Shown piece after piece: positions 33,124-41,163 of a stretch of 64,000 nt of DNA (position 1 is the first letter of the stretch; each line of letters begins with the position of its first letter). Source of the stretch: Deltaproteobacteria bacterium (GTDB lineage Bacteria; Desulfobacterota; Syntrophia; Syntrophales; JACQWR01); assembly GCA_016209105.1 (NCBI GenBank), contig JACQWR010000020.1, forward strand, positions 119,141-183,140, in the 5' to 3' direction. The notes below the pieces were generated by a model. It was not told the origin of the DNA and did no database searches. It worked only from the letters and a program-made list of their open reading frames with translations. The position numbers were made by a program, and so were the translations under genes.

Positions 33124-35862
33124 ATGCCCATCATAAGACAAATTCCCCGGCCCGGCCACCCTATTCGCTGGCAGCCGCTTGCGATAATTCTGTTTGTCAT
33201 TCTCCTCTTTTTTTGGCAGTTTGCCGCTCTGATTGCGGACTGGCTCTGGTTCAAGGAAGTCGGTTATGCGACCGTCTTTTCCGTCCGCCTTATTGCCCAG
33301 ATGCAGGCAGGCGTTCTATTCGCCCTCTGTTTTTTCTGCATCTTGGCCGCAAACCTGTTGTTGGCCGTCCGGCTCTCCGGAAGGCCTGAGGATTTTATCC
33401 AGGGAAACGTGATTCGGATATCCGTTCCCGCGCTGGATCATACGCGACTCAAGCAGTTCATACTGCTTATCTCGCTCGTTTGCAGTGTTTTTGCCGGGAT
33501 GTATGGGGCATCTCAATGGGAGAATCTCCTGCGTTTTTTCAACGGCGCTTCGTTCCGGCTGTCCGACCCGCTCTTCAGCAGGGACATTGCCTTCTATGTC
33601 TTCCAATTGCCGCTTTTGCAGCAGATCCAGGGATTGGCTATGACACTGCTGATTCTGACGTTTCTGGCCACGGCTATCCTTTACCTGCTTCGGGGCGCAT
33701 TTACCTTTCTTCCTCCTGCAACGTTTCATTCTACCGCGAATGCCCAACGGCACCTGTTCATCCTGATCGCCGTCATATTTTTCACGGCATCCTTCGGCTA
33801 CTGGCTTGATCTCAGCGATTTGCTGGTTGTGAAGCGCGGCGTCGTCACTGGCGCCGGCTATACGGACGTCACCACGCAGGTGTGGGTTCTCTATCTGATC
33901 GCGGGATTGGGCGTCCTCGCCGGACTGTCGTTCATCGCCCTGATCTTCCGGCGGGACTGGCGTGTTCCCGCCCTTATCGTACTGGTCTTTTTGGTCGTGC
34001 TCTTCGTCGGCCGAGGCGCCTATCCGGAGTTTGTCCAGAAATTCAAGGTCGTTCCCAACGAAATCGTTCTGGAAAAACCCTATCTCGAACGGAACATCCG
34101 GTACACCCGCTTGGCATACGGACTGGATAAGATCGAAGATAGGGAATTTCCCGCCCAGGAGAACCTGACCCTGAAAGACATAGAACGGAACAATCCCACG
34201 ATAAAGAATATCCGTCTCTGGGACTACGCTCCCCTGCTGCAGACATACAGCCAATTGCAGGAGATCAGAACCTACTATAAATTCCTGGGCGTTGACAATG
34301 ACCGCTACACGATAAACGGCGAGTATCGCCAGATCATGCTTGCCCCCCGGGAGCTTTCCTATGCCGCCCTCCCGTCCCGCACTTGGGTGAATGAGCACTT
34401 GACCTACACCCACGGGTATGGCGCCGTCATGAGCCCGGTGAACCGGATTTCCCGGGAGGGCTTGCCGGAATTCCTGATAAAAGATATTCCCCCCGTTCCC
34501 TCAACGGCCATTCGCATCAGCCGTCCGGAAATCTACTACAGTGAAACGGCGACCGACTACATTTTTGTGCGCACCAAGCGTCTTGAATTCGATTATCCCG
34601 TGGGAGACAAAAATGTCTATTCCCGCTATGAGGGCACCGGTGGGGTGCCGCTTTCCTTCCTGAAGAAGCTGCTTTTTGCCGTGCGGTTCCAGTCGCTGAC
34701 GGTCCTCCTGTCGGACGATATTACCGCAGGCAGCCGCATCATGTATTATCGCAGCATCAAGGAACGGGTGTCACGACTCGTTCCCTTTGTCACACTCGAT
34801 CCCGATCCCTACCTGGTCGTTTCCCCCGAGGGAAGGCTTCTGTGGTTCATAGATGGTTATACCACGACGGGCCGGTTCCCTTACTCCGAACCGACGCCGG
34901 GCATCGGCAATTATATCCGGAACAGTCTCAAGGCCGTCGTGGACGCCTACGATGGTTCTGTACAGCTTTACATCAGCGATCCCGGCGATCCGATTATTCA
35001 GACCTATGCCCGCATCTTTCCCGGCATCTTCAAGAAGATGGAAGAGATGCCCTCGGAGCTCCGGAGCCACGTGCGGTATCCGCCGGGGATGCTGTCTCTC
35101 CAGGCGCGGATGTACCGCACCTACCATATGCAGGACCCCCAGGTCTTCTATAACAAGGAGGATCTCTGGACGATCCCCCAGGCGACGACGGGCGAGGGGG
35201 AACGGGAGATGCGGCCCTACTATACGATCATGAAACTTCCCGGTGAAGGCAAGGAAGAGTACATCCTTCTTTTGCCCTTCACCCCTTCGAAAAAGGACAA
35301 CATGTCGGCATGGATGGCGGCCCGTTGCGATGCCCCCAACTACGGCAGGCTGATCGTCTATAACTTCCCGAAGCAGCGGCTCGTGTATGGTCCCCGACAG
35401 ATTGTGGCGCGGATCAATCAGGATCCCGTCATCTCGGCGCAGTTGTCCCTCTGGAGTCAGAGGGGATCGCAGGTGATTCCGGGCAGCCTCATGGCCATCC
35501 CCATCGAAAAATCGATCCTGTACGTACAATCGCTCTACCTGGCGGCGGAGAAGGGGCAGTTGCCCGAACTGAAACGGGTGATCGTGGCGTACGGCAACAG
35601 GATCGTCATGGAGGAAAATCTGGAGACGGCTCTGCAGCGCGTCTTCGGCGGCGAGCTGATGCGGGATAGGACGGCGGCTTTTGCAGGCGCCGAACCGGAG
35701 GCGGATGTGGGAATCAAATCGGGAAGAAAGCAGGCGGCAGAGGCCCTGTCACATTACCGGAAGGCGCAGGAATTTCTCCGTCAGGGGGACTGGGCCGGTT
35801 TTGGAGCGGAGCTGAAAAAAGTGGAGGGTATTTTGCGGTCGCTGGAAAAAGCCGCACCATAG
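33124..35862 (+). CDS. UPF0182 family membrane protein
   Basis: The 912-residue protein starts behind AAGGAGGAAAAG. The first 290 residues have seven membrane helices (for example PLAIILFVILLFFWQFAALIA and GVLFALCFFCILAANLLLAV). The rest is a large external domain with EKPYLERNIRYTRLAYGLD, RTWVNEHLTYTHGYGAVMSP, YYSETATDYIFV, FVTLDPDPYLV and LWFIDGYTTTGRFPYSEP, all conserved in UPF0182. The C-terminus ends in a coiled helical tail typical of the family (QAAEALSHYRKAQEFLRQGD). Function is unknown. It stands alone, followed by a hairpin and the cytochrome promoter. Confidence 0.92.
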   Translation: MPIIRQIPRPGHPIRWQPLAIILFVILLFFWQFAALIADWLWFKEVGYATVFSVRLIAQMQAGVLFALCFFCILAANLLLAVRLSGRPEDFIQGNVIRISVPALDHTRLKQFILLISLVCSVFAGMYGASQWENLLRFFNGASFRLSDPLFSRDIAFYVFQLPLLQQIQGLAMTLLILTFLATAILYLLRGAFTFLPPATFHSTANAQRHLFILIAVIFFTASFGYWLDLSDLLVVKRGVVTGAGYTDVTTQVWVLYLIAGLGVLAGLSFIALIFRRDWRVPALIVLVFLVVLFVGRGAYPEFVQKFKVVPNEIVLEKPYLERNIRYTRLAYGLDKIEDREFPAQENLTLKDIERNNPTIKNIRLWDYAPLLQTYSQLQEIRTYYKFLGVDNDRYTINGEYRQIMLAPRELSYAALPSRTWVNEHLTYTHGYGAVMSPVNRISREGLPEFLIKDIPPVPSTAIRISRPEIYYSETATDYIFVRTKRLEFDYPVGDKNVYSRYEGTGGVPLSFLKKLLFAVRFQSLTVLLSDDITAGSRIMYYRSIKERVSRLVPFVTLDPDPYLVVSPEGRLLWFIDGYTTTGRFPYSEPTPGIGNYIRNSLKAVVDAYDGSVQLYISDPGDPIIQTYARIFPGIFKKMEEMPSELRSHVRYPPGMLSLQARMYRTYHMQDPQVFYNKEDLWTIPQATTGEGEREMRPYYTIMKLPGEGKEEYILLLPFTPSKKDNMSAWMAARCDAPNYGRLIVYNFPKQRLVYGPRQIVARINQDPVISAQLSLWSQRGSQVIPGSLMAIPIEKSILYVQSLYLAAEKGQLPELKRVIVAYGNRIVMEENLETALQRVFGGELMRDRTAAFAGAEPEADVGIKSGRKQAAEALSHYRKAQEFLRQGDWAGFGAELKKVEGILRSLEKAAP

Positions 35863-35876
35863 CCCGTTCGCAGGAA

Positions 35877-35915
35877 GGTTCTGGGGAGTCATCCTTGACG
35901 GACGACTCCCAGAAG
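35877..35915 (+). terminator. Hairpin after UPF0182 gene
   Basis: TCTGGGGAGTC-ATCCTTGACGGAC-GACTCCCAGA forms a near-perfect ten-base stem with an inner TCC/GGA stem, about 20 bases after the stop. There is no long T-run. Confidence 0.5.
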
Positions 35916-35937
35916 GAGAGAGTACGGTCTTATTTTC

Positions 35938-35966
35938 TTGACACTCAAATCTCTTTTCCCTACACT
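35938..35966 (+). promoter_or_regulatory. Promoter TTGACA-17-TACACT for the multihaem cytochrome
   Basis: TTGACA at 35938-35943, a 17-base spacer with a CTCTTTTCCC end, and TACACT at 35961-35966. The cytochrome start lies 75 bases downstream behind GAAGGAGGGG. Confidence 0.65.
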
Positions 35967-36041
35967 TCCGAACCGGGGCAACAAGTTCTTCTCAGAGAAA
36001 AACGATACGGATATCTACTTTTGTGTTGAAGGAGGGGTGCC

Positions 36042-37148
36042 ATGAAGGTTAACGGGCGATTCTGTGGAGTACTGGTTTTTCTTTTCACGGTTGTTTTACT
36101 TCCATCAGTTTCCTGGTCCGGTCCGGTTGATTTTCCCAAGGGGTGTCTTGACTGCCACGGTTCCGAGGCGAAATACGCCGTCCTGGGTGCCCGGGCCCAG
36201 TATATGACCTCCGGCCATAAAAAACTTGGCAATGCATCCTACGCCAACTCCGGCGATTGCATGGCATGCCACACGAACGAGGGTTTCATCGAACTGGTTA
36301 AGAGGGGAAAGGTAGATCCAAAAAAGTTTGTTGCGAACCCCTCGGAAGTAGGCTGTTTCACGTGCCACGCCCCGCACGAGACGGGCGATTTCTCGCTCCG
36401 CAAGACGGACAAGGTTACGCTGGCGAACGGCGCCGTCTTCGACAGGGAGAAGGGCAATCTCTGCGCCAACTGCCACCAGGCGCGACGGGCCGCCAAGACC
36501 GAGGTGAAGGCGCGTAACATCCCGAGCGACAGTTGGGGCGCCCATCATGGACCGCAGGCCGACATGCTTCTGGGAACCAACGGTTATGAGTTCCCCGGGA
36601 AAAGCTATTCCCAATCGGCGCATGCCTCGTTGCCGAAGGCGAATTGCGTCGTTTGTCACATGACCTTGCCCGCGGGGCGCTACTCCTTCTCACCCGCCAT
36701 CGGCGGCCACAGCTTTAAATTGGAAGGGGAAGTCCATGAACGGCCGACGCTGAACGTGGCGGGCTGCCTGGTGTCCGGTTGCCACACCGAGATGAAGCAG
36801 GTTAAAGGCACGGTCTTTTTTGACCGGAAGGCCCCCGCCGATTACGACGGCGACGGAAAGGTCGAGACGATTCAGGGGGAGACCCAGGGACTGTGCGAAC
36901 GGATCATCAATAAAAGCGGAACCGGTCTTTTGCAGAAAATGAAGGATGCGCCGTACGACGCCAAGGGAACGTTCATCAACAGTAAAACTCAATACCCGGT
37001 GGAAGTCGTTGCCGCCCTTTACAATTACAAGTACGTGTTCGAAGACAGGAGCAAGGGAATCCACAACACCGTGTATGCCATCCAGCTCCTGATGGATTCC
37101 CTCAAGGCATTGGATAAGGGATTCGACGATTCCAAGAGGCCGCAATAG
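36042..37148 (+). CDS. Secreted multihaem cytochrome c (six haem motifs)
   Basis: The 368-residue protein has a signal peptide (CGVLVFLFTVVLLPSVSWSG) and is exported to the periplasm. Haem-binding motifs in order are CLDCH, CMACH, CFTCH, CANCH, CVVCH and a longer CLVSGCH, the last being CX4CH. Histidines scattered between them (HKK, HAPHETGD, HHGPQ) can serve as sixth ligands. The C-terminal 100 residues lack haem motifs but hold an EF-like loop DYDGDGKVE. It likely carries electrons in respiration of an anaerobe. It has its own strong promoter and a terminator after it, so it is probably monocistronic. The redox partner is unknown. Confidence 0.88.
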   Translation: MKVNGRFCGVLVFLFTVVLLPSVSWSGPVDFPKGCLDCHGSEAKYAVLGARAQYMTSGHKKLGNASYANSGDCMACHTNEGFIELVKRGKVDPKKFVANPSEVGCFTCHAPHETGDFSLRKTDKVTLANGAVFDREKGNLCANCHQARRAAKTEVKARNIPSDSWGAHHGPQADMLLGTNGYEFPGKSYSQSAHASLPKANCVVCHMTLPAGRYSFSPAIGGHSFKLEGEVHERPTLNVAGCLVSGCHTEMKQVKGTVFFDRKAPADYDGDGKVETIQGETQGLCERIINKSGTGLLQKMKDAPYDAKGTFINSKTQYPVEVVAALYNYKYVFEDRSKGIHNTVYAIQLLMDSLKALDKGFDDSKRPQ

Positions 37149-37206
37149 ATTTCGGGTTCGACGCTTGCTTTCCGCATAATTATTCAGACGGGAACAGGGT
37201 CGCAGG

Positions 37207-37256
37207 AGAAAAAATAAAGCTCTCCACCTCCAAGGCGGGGAGCTTTATTTTTTCTG
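37207..37256. terminator. Bidirectional-looking intrinsic terminator
   Basis: AAAAAATAAAGCTC-TCCACCT...AGGCGGGGAGCTTTATTTTTT forms a long stem flanked by an A-run and a T-run, ideal for termination of the cytochrome transcript and insulation of lexA. Confidence 0.85.
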
Positions 37257-37270
37257 ATTAAAAATTTTTC

Positions 37271-37299
37271 TTGACAATAGAACGTTTGTTCTATATGTT
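37271..37299 (+). promoter_or_regulatory. lexA promoter with LexA operator
   Basis: TTGACA at 37271-37276 and TATGTT at 37294-37299 have a 17-base spacing. Between them, GAACGTTTGTTC (37280-37291) is a perfect GAAC-N4-GTTC LexA box. LexA bound there would block RNA polymerase, giving autoregulation. The predicted transcript start falls at or next to the lexA ATG at 37306. Confidence 0.8.
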
Positions 37300-37305
37300 G
37301 CCGCC

Positions 37306-37893
37306 ATGAACGAAAAACGCACCATACAAACCGTCCAAAAAATCATTGCCGTTTTTTTTCGGGAGAACCAGCGCATGCCTTCCTATGCGGAAATGATCGA
37401 GTTGCTCGGCGTCCGTTCCAAGAGCGTCGTAAACTTCTGGATCAACAAGCTTGTTGATGCCGGTATGCTCGAAAAAGACATCAAGGGACATCTGAGGCTT
37501 GCCAAACGCTCATTTGCCATCCCCCTGGTGGGATCCATACGGGCTGGTTTCCCGTCGCCGGAGGAGGAAACCCTTTGCGACGTTATGTCCATGGATGAAT
37601 ACCTGGTCACCAGGCCGGATTCGTCTTTCCTCTTGACGGTAAGCGGCGATTCCATGATTGGCGAAGGCATTATGGAGGGGGATCTGGTTATCGTCGAAAG
37701 AGGCCGTGAACCCAAAAATGGAGACATCGTCATTGCCGAGGTTGATGGGGAGTGGACAATGAAATATTACCGCAAGCGGGGACAGCAGCTATTTCTTGAA
37801 GCGGCAAATCCCCAATATCCGGTTATCAGACCCAAAACCGAACTGAAACTCGCGGGCATTGTCACCGCCGTCATTCGGAAGTATCACACGTGA
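37306..37893 (+). CDS. lexA: LexA repressor
   Basis: The 195-residue protein has an N-terminal winged helix (TIQTVQKIIAVFFRENQRMP and MIELLGVRSKSVVNFWINKL) and a C-terminal S24 peptidase domain. Self-cleavage occurs at Ala-Gly in VGSIRAGFPSPEEE, the nucleophile is Ser in VSGDSMIGEGI, and the base is Lys in GEWTMKYYRKRGQ. LexA represses the DNA-damage response until RecA filaments trigger cleavage. Its own promoter carries a GAAC-N4-GTTC operator, so it regulates itself. There is no clear ribosome binding site, and the message may be leaderless. The N-terminal domain is somewhat divergent from E. coli LexA, in keeping with the different operator. Confidence 0.93.
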   Translation: MNEKRTIQTVQKIIAVFFRENQRMPSYAEMIELLGVRSKSVVNFWINKLVDAGMLEKDIKGHLRLAKRSFAIPLVGSIRAGFPSPEEETLCDVMSMDEYLVTRPDSSFLLTVSGDSMIGEGIMEGDLVIVERGREPKNGDIVIAEVDGEWTMKYYRKRGQQLFLEAANPQYPVIRPKTELKLAGIVTAVIRKYHT

Positions 37894-37946
37894 AATCGCT
37901 CGCTCGGTCTGCCCCGCAGCAAGCTGCGGGGCAGACCGAGCGAATG
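37894..37946. repeat. Perfect 20-base-stem palindrome after lexA
   Basis: CGCTCGGTCTGCCCCGCAGC-AA-GCTGCGGGGCAGACCGAGCG is a perfect inverted repeat just after the lexA stop. It shares the CCCCGCAGC/GCTGCGG core of the REP-like family and may also end lexA transcription. Confidence 0.75.
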
Positions 37947-38079
37947 CTTAAATGCTCCTGTTCCTTAAGAATCAAAGGTTCTCCGCAGCTTGCAATAGAG
38001 AGCTTCAATGCTCACAGCGGAGGGCTCGCAAACTTCAAGTTCTTCTTTACCGATTATGCCAGCGAAAGGATGATGAAAA

Positions 38080-38310
38080 ATGACAACCATCGCCGCCACA
38101 TTTTCCCGGGAGATAAGAAGACCCAGGGCGACCCAGAGAATGTTTTCCCGGCCGAGTTATCGGGAGCGTTTTTGTTATTTCATCGAAATATCCGATTGGG
38201 ATGAAACGATTTTGGCCCGTGTAACATGGGTTGACAGGATATGTTTCGGCGTCCTTATCTCTGCCGTCCTCTGTTTTACCCCCGTCCTGATAAACGTATT
38301 TTTGGGATAG
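38080..38310 (+). CDS. Small single-helix membrane protein (tentative)
   Basis: The 76-residue frame starts after GAAAGGATGATG. It has a basic N-terminus (FSREIRRPRATQRMFSRPSY) and one C-terminal membrane helix, ICFGVLISAVLCFTPVLINVF. I know no relative. It lies between lexA and a promoter, with no partner gene. The hydrophobic helix and a plausible start favour a real gene, but short length and the repeat-rich surroundings leave doubt. Confidence 0.4.
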   Translation: MTTIAATFSREIRRPRATQRMFSRPSYRERFCYFIEISDWDETILARVTWVDRICFGVLISAVLCFTPVLINVFLG

Positions 38311-38400
38311 GCCGTTTCAACAAGAAGTTTCCTTACGTGGATGTCCGCATCGCACCGTTAACCCTCGTTCGTTGACCGATTGAAGCTCTCCGCTTATTTC

Positions 38401-38429
38401 TTGACACTCAGCGCAGCTTTTTCTACACT
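38401..38429 (+). promoter_or_regulatory. Promoter TTGACA-17-TACACT for the ornithine cyclodeaminase-like gene
   Basis: TTGACA at 38401-38406, a spacer ending in CTTTTTC and TACACT at 38424-38429. A REP-like palindrome (38440-38495) lies in the leader between this promoter and the gene at 38533. Confidence 0.6.
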
Positions 38430-38439
38430 GCCCGGACAG

Positions 38440-38497
38440 AAACGTGAATTCAGCAGCGAGCGCATTCCCCGCAGCTTGCTGCGGAGAGCTTCAATTA
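38440..38497. repeat. REP-like palindrome
   Basis: GTGAATTCAGCAGCGAGCGC, then ATTCCCCGCAGC-TT-GCTGCGGAGAGCTTCAAT. It is the clearest member of the GGCAGCGAGCGCATTCCCCG family and would be transcribed in the leader of the downstream gene. Confidence 0.7.
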
Positions 38498-38532
38498 CCG
38501 GCAAAGACAAACCAGGTGCATAAGGGGGTGCC

Positions 38533-39669
38533 ATGCTCATCATCAGCAATAACGATGTCGCCGAACTCCTGACCATGAACGACTGCATTCGTGTGCAGGA
38601 GGAAGCATTCAAGAAGCTGCCCTTCGGCGGCGCCATGCATCGCCCGCGGATTGACATGTACATGCCTTGCGACCGGCCCGACGGCTACTACCGCTGGGGC
38701 TCGATGGAAGGTGCCAACGACGGCTATTTCGCGATCCGTATGAAATCCGACATTATCACCTGGCCGCGGGATGAAAAGGGTAACTGGACGGAGGAGAAAT
38801 ACTGCCGTGAGCCCGGCGCCTACTGCGGCATAATTTATCTTATCTCTACCCGCAACGCCGAGCCTCTGGCATTCATAAACGATGGCATCCTTCAGCACAT
38901 GCGGGTCGGCGGCGGCGCCGGTATCGGGGTGAAGTATCTGAGCCGCGAGGACTCACACGTGGTCGGCATGCTGGGATCGGGCGGTATGGCCCGTACCTTT
39001 CTCGAAGCCTTCACCTGTGTACGGGATATTCGGCTTTGCAAGATTTACAGCCCCAACGCCGCACATCGCGAACAATACGCCGAGGAGATATCGAAACGCC
39101 TTAATATCGAGGTCCGTCCGGTGGACAACGCACGCGATGCGGTACGCGGGGTGGATATCCTTTCGAGTTGTACCGATTCGATGAAGCCGGTTTACGACGC
39201 CGAGTGGGTGGAGAAAGGGATGCACGTCACCAATCTTGGACGCCGCGAAATGCCCGATGCCGTAGCGGCGAAATTTGATCTGGTTGTGCGTCAGGGGGCT
39301 GCGGGCTTGCAGATGCGTCAGACGGAACGCTTTCAGGCCGAACGGGGGTTGTCACCGGCCGCCTTCATCGGCGGCAGCCCCGAGGAGATGAAGCGCATTC
39401 CCGAGAGAAACCCCGAGCCCGGCTTTGGTGGCGATTCGCCTGAATTCAACGACCGCGGCATGGGTGGCGACAAGCCCGAATTCGCCGATCTCATCACCGG
39501 CAAATGCGCGGGCCGCACGAGCCGCGACCAGATTACGTTCTACCGGAACGTCGGCAACCAGGGCCTGCAGTTTTCGGCTGTCGGCGGATGGCTCTACGAA
39601 ATCGCCCGCAAGAAAGGCATTGGCCGGGAGATCCCGACGGACTGGTTTCTGCAGGATATCCGAGATTAG
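38533..39669 (+). CDS. Ornithine cyclodeaminase/mu-crystallin family protein
   Basis: The 378-residue protein has the family layout: a start domain with ISNNDVAELLTMNDCIRVQE, a Rossmann fold with VGMLGSGGMARTFLEAF for NAD(P) and the motif DILSSCTDSMKPVYDAEWVE. Members deaminate ornithine to proline or reduce or form imines such as alanine or ketimines. The protein is longer than usual (about 320-350) because of an extra segment, residues 265-335, with SPAAFIGGSPEEMKRIPERN. The class II aldolase gene follows 61 bases downstream and probably shares the transcript. The actual substrate is not known. Confidence 0.85.
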   Translation: MLIISNNDVAELLTMNDCIRVQEEAFKKLPFGGAMHRPRIDMYMPCDRPDGYYRWGSMEGANDGYFAIRMKSDIITWPRDEKGNWTEEKYCREPGAYCGIIYLISTRNAEPLAFINDGILQHMRVGGGAGIGVKYLSREDSHVVGMLGSGGMARTFLEAFTCVRDIRLCKIYSPNAAHREQYAEEISKRLNIEVRPVDNARDAVRGVDILSSCTDSMKPVYDAEWVEKGMHVTNLGRREMPDAVAAKFDLVVRQGAAGLQMRQTERFQAERGLSPAAFIGGSPEEMKRIPERNPEPGFGGDSPEFNDRGMGGDKPEFADLITGKCAGRTSRDQITFYRNVGNQGLQFSAVGGWLYEIARKKGIGREIPTDWFLQDIRD

Positions 39670-39730
39670 GAGAAGAGGGAATTGTTCAATTGACCGGAAG
39701 ACTACATTGGAATGAGAAAGGAGTTTATCC

Positions 39731-40420
39731 ATGAGCGAAGAAACATTACGAACCGAAGTTGCCATCTGCGTCCGCATGCTGGAATATTTAGGGCTTATTG
39801 ATTTCAGCGGACACGTGAGCTGCAGGATACCGGGAACCAATACCCTGTTTATCAATTCCTGGGGGGCAAGCCGCCACGGATTGGGCCCTGCGGATATCGT
39901 TAAATCCGATATGGAGGGGAACCCGTTGGAAAAGGGGGTCATTCTCCCGTCTGAAAAATACATCCATACCTCTGTTTATCGTTTTCGTCCCGATATAAAT
40001 GCGGTTGCCCATCTGCATCCTCCCGTAACCACTGCCTTGAGCGCCGCGGGAAAGGAGTATGTCCCGGTCATGCACCATGGCGCCATCTTTCATACCGGGG
40101 TTTCCGTATACGACGATTGCCGACACGCCAATTCGGTAGAACGGGGTGATGCCATTGCGACGGCCTTGGGACCACGTCGAGCGACGATCATGCGGGGTCA
40201 TGGGGCGGTCGTAGCGGCGGAGAGTGTCATGGGGGTTTTCTTTGGTTCAGTGTATCTGGAAGACAATGCCAAGAAACTTGCGCATGTGTATATGATGGGC
40301 GGCAAACCCCAAGTATTGCGCGAAGATGAATTACAGGCAAGCAAGAAAATCTGGCGGCAGGATCAGTTTGACAAGGTATGGAACTATTACCAGGAAACGT
40401 CAGGAGTAAAATTTTCCTGA
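39731..40420 (+). CDS. Class II aldolase/adducin family protein
   Basis: The 229-residue protein matches L-fuculose-phosphate aldolase relatives: LIDFSGHVSCRIPG, FINSWGASRHGLGPADIV, the zinc histidines in NAVAHLHPPVTTAL, the active-site region HHGAIFHTGVSVYDD, and IMRGHGAVVAAESV with the third His. Such enzymes cleave or epimerise sugar phosphates or decarboxylate related acids in the cytoplasm. It lies behind the ornithine cyclodeaminase-like gene with a GAAAGGAG site, so the pair may act on one catabolic route. The substrate is inferred only. Confidence 0.88.
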   Translation: MSEETLRTEVAICVRMLEYLGLIDFSGHVSCRIPGTNTLFINSWGASRHGLGPADIVKSDMEGNPLEKGVILPSEKYIHTSVYRFRPDINAVAHLHPPVTTALSAAGKEYVPVMHHGAIFHTGVSVYDDCRHANSVERGDAIATALGPRRATIMRGHGAVVAAESVMGVFFGSVYLEDNAKKLAHVYMMGGKPQVLREDELQASKKIWRQDQFDKVWNYYQETSGVKFS

Positions 40421-40729
40421 ATCCGGCAACGGGCACACACTCCGCAGTTTACTGCAGAGAATTTTCGAGGGTTTATAAAAAATATCGTGCCGATGGTTCT
40501 TTTTTGATATGCTGAAAGGCGTATTTCCAACACCGTTGCCAGCGCTTGTCGGTTTCTCCACTGCTTCGTAAATAAAGGGAAAAACTTCCCGTGTCGGAGG
40601 CGGCAAGAATTAATGGGCGACAAAGGGCATTCGTTGATTTTAAATGACAAAATCTCCTATGATATGATAGATCAAGCATAGGGTAAATTTGTTTTAAACA
40701 ATTATGGATCACTGGTAAGGAGGGACAGA
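40421..40729. other. 309-base gap with short palindrome
   Basis: The first 50 bases contain ACTCCGCAG-TTTA-CTGCAGAGAATT, a short relative of the REP-like palindromes. The remainder has no convincing gene on either strand and no strong promoter, except AT-rich sequence just before the small gene at 40730. Confidence 0.4.
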
Positions 40730-40864
40730 ATGGAAAATCGTTCCGGGTTAGAGAGAAGAAGCGACGCAGATCGCAGGGAATCTAATGGTAAAAATCATGA
40801 AGGCCCTGAATGGAGGACTGTTCCTGAAAGAAGATCAAGCCGTGACAGGAGACAATCCTCTTAG
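40730..40864 (+). CDS. Small Arg/Glu-rich protein with repeated RRS-x-DRR motif
   Basis: The 44-residue frame starts five bases after a strong AAGGAGGG site. It has two similar modules, GLERRSDADRRES and VPERRSSRDRRQSS, separated by a linker with GPEWRT. Repeated ERRS-x-x-DRR modules are seen in short deltaproteobacterial proteins and tails whose role is unclear. It has no membrane helix. It lies between two repeat-rich gaps without a clear operon partner. The strong ribosome binding site and the internal repeat support a real gene. Confidence 0.6.
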   Translation: MENRSGLERRSDADRRESNGKNHEGPEWRTVPERRSSRDRRQSS

Positions 40865-41163
40865 ACGGCGATAGTAACCGTTTCCGGAATAATGGTCATT
40901 TTAACCGCTGCTTAATGGCGCAAGGGATGCGAAGCGTATCCTGTACTATTGAGCGGGGATTGCTTTTTCCAAGCGTTTGAATGCGGCAGCGAGCGTGTTC
41001 CCGGCAGTTAAGTGCCCGGAATGCGCTCGCTGCCGCATTCAAACGCTGTAATCGTGAGTATAGTGGTTTTCCCTCATCAACAGAGGGAACACAAATGTGG
41101 ATTTTTGTTTCAGATCATTATACAGTGACACGCGAAATCTAAATTAAGTGAGGTCAGAGAAAC
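40865..41163. other. 299-base gap holding a 76-base palindrome
   Basis: Apart from the palindrome at 40972-41047, this gap has only AT-rich leader sequence before the TTG start of the adenylate cyclase gene. No gene is apparent on either strand. Confidence 0.5.
40972..41047. repeat. 76-base near-perfect palindrome
   Basis: AGCGTTTGAATGCGGCAGCG at the left is the exact reverse complement of the right end (CGCTGCCGCATTCAAACGCT). The arms continue inward with GAGCG/CGCTC and TTCCCGGCA/TGCCCGGAA around a six-base loop. It contains the GGCAGCGAGCG core of the REP-like family on both arms, as if two copies lie head to head. Confidence 0.85.

Noticed and set aside
37890..38204. A 104-codon frame after lexA
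   Set aside because: It begins in a perfect palindrome, and its first 50 residues are the translation of a REP-like repeat. No ribosome binding site.
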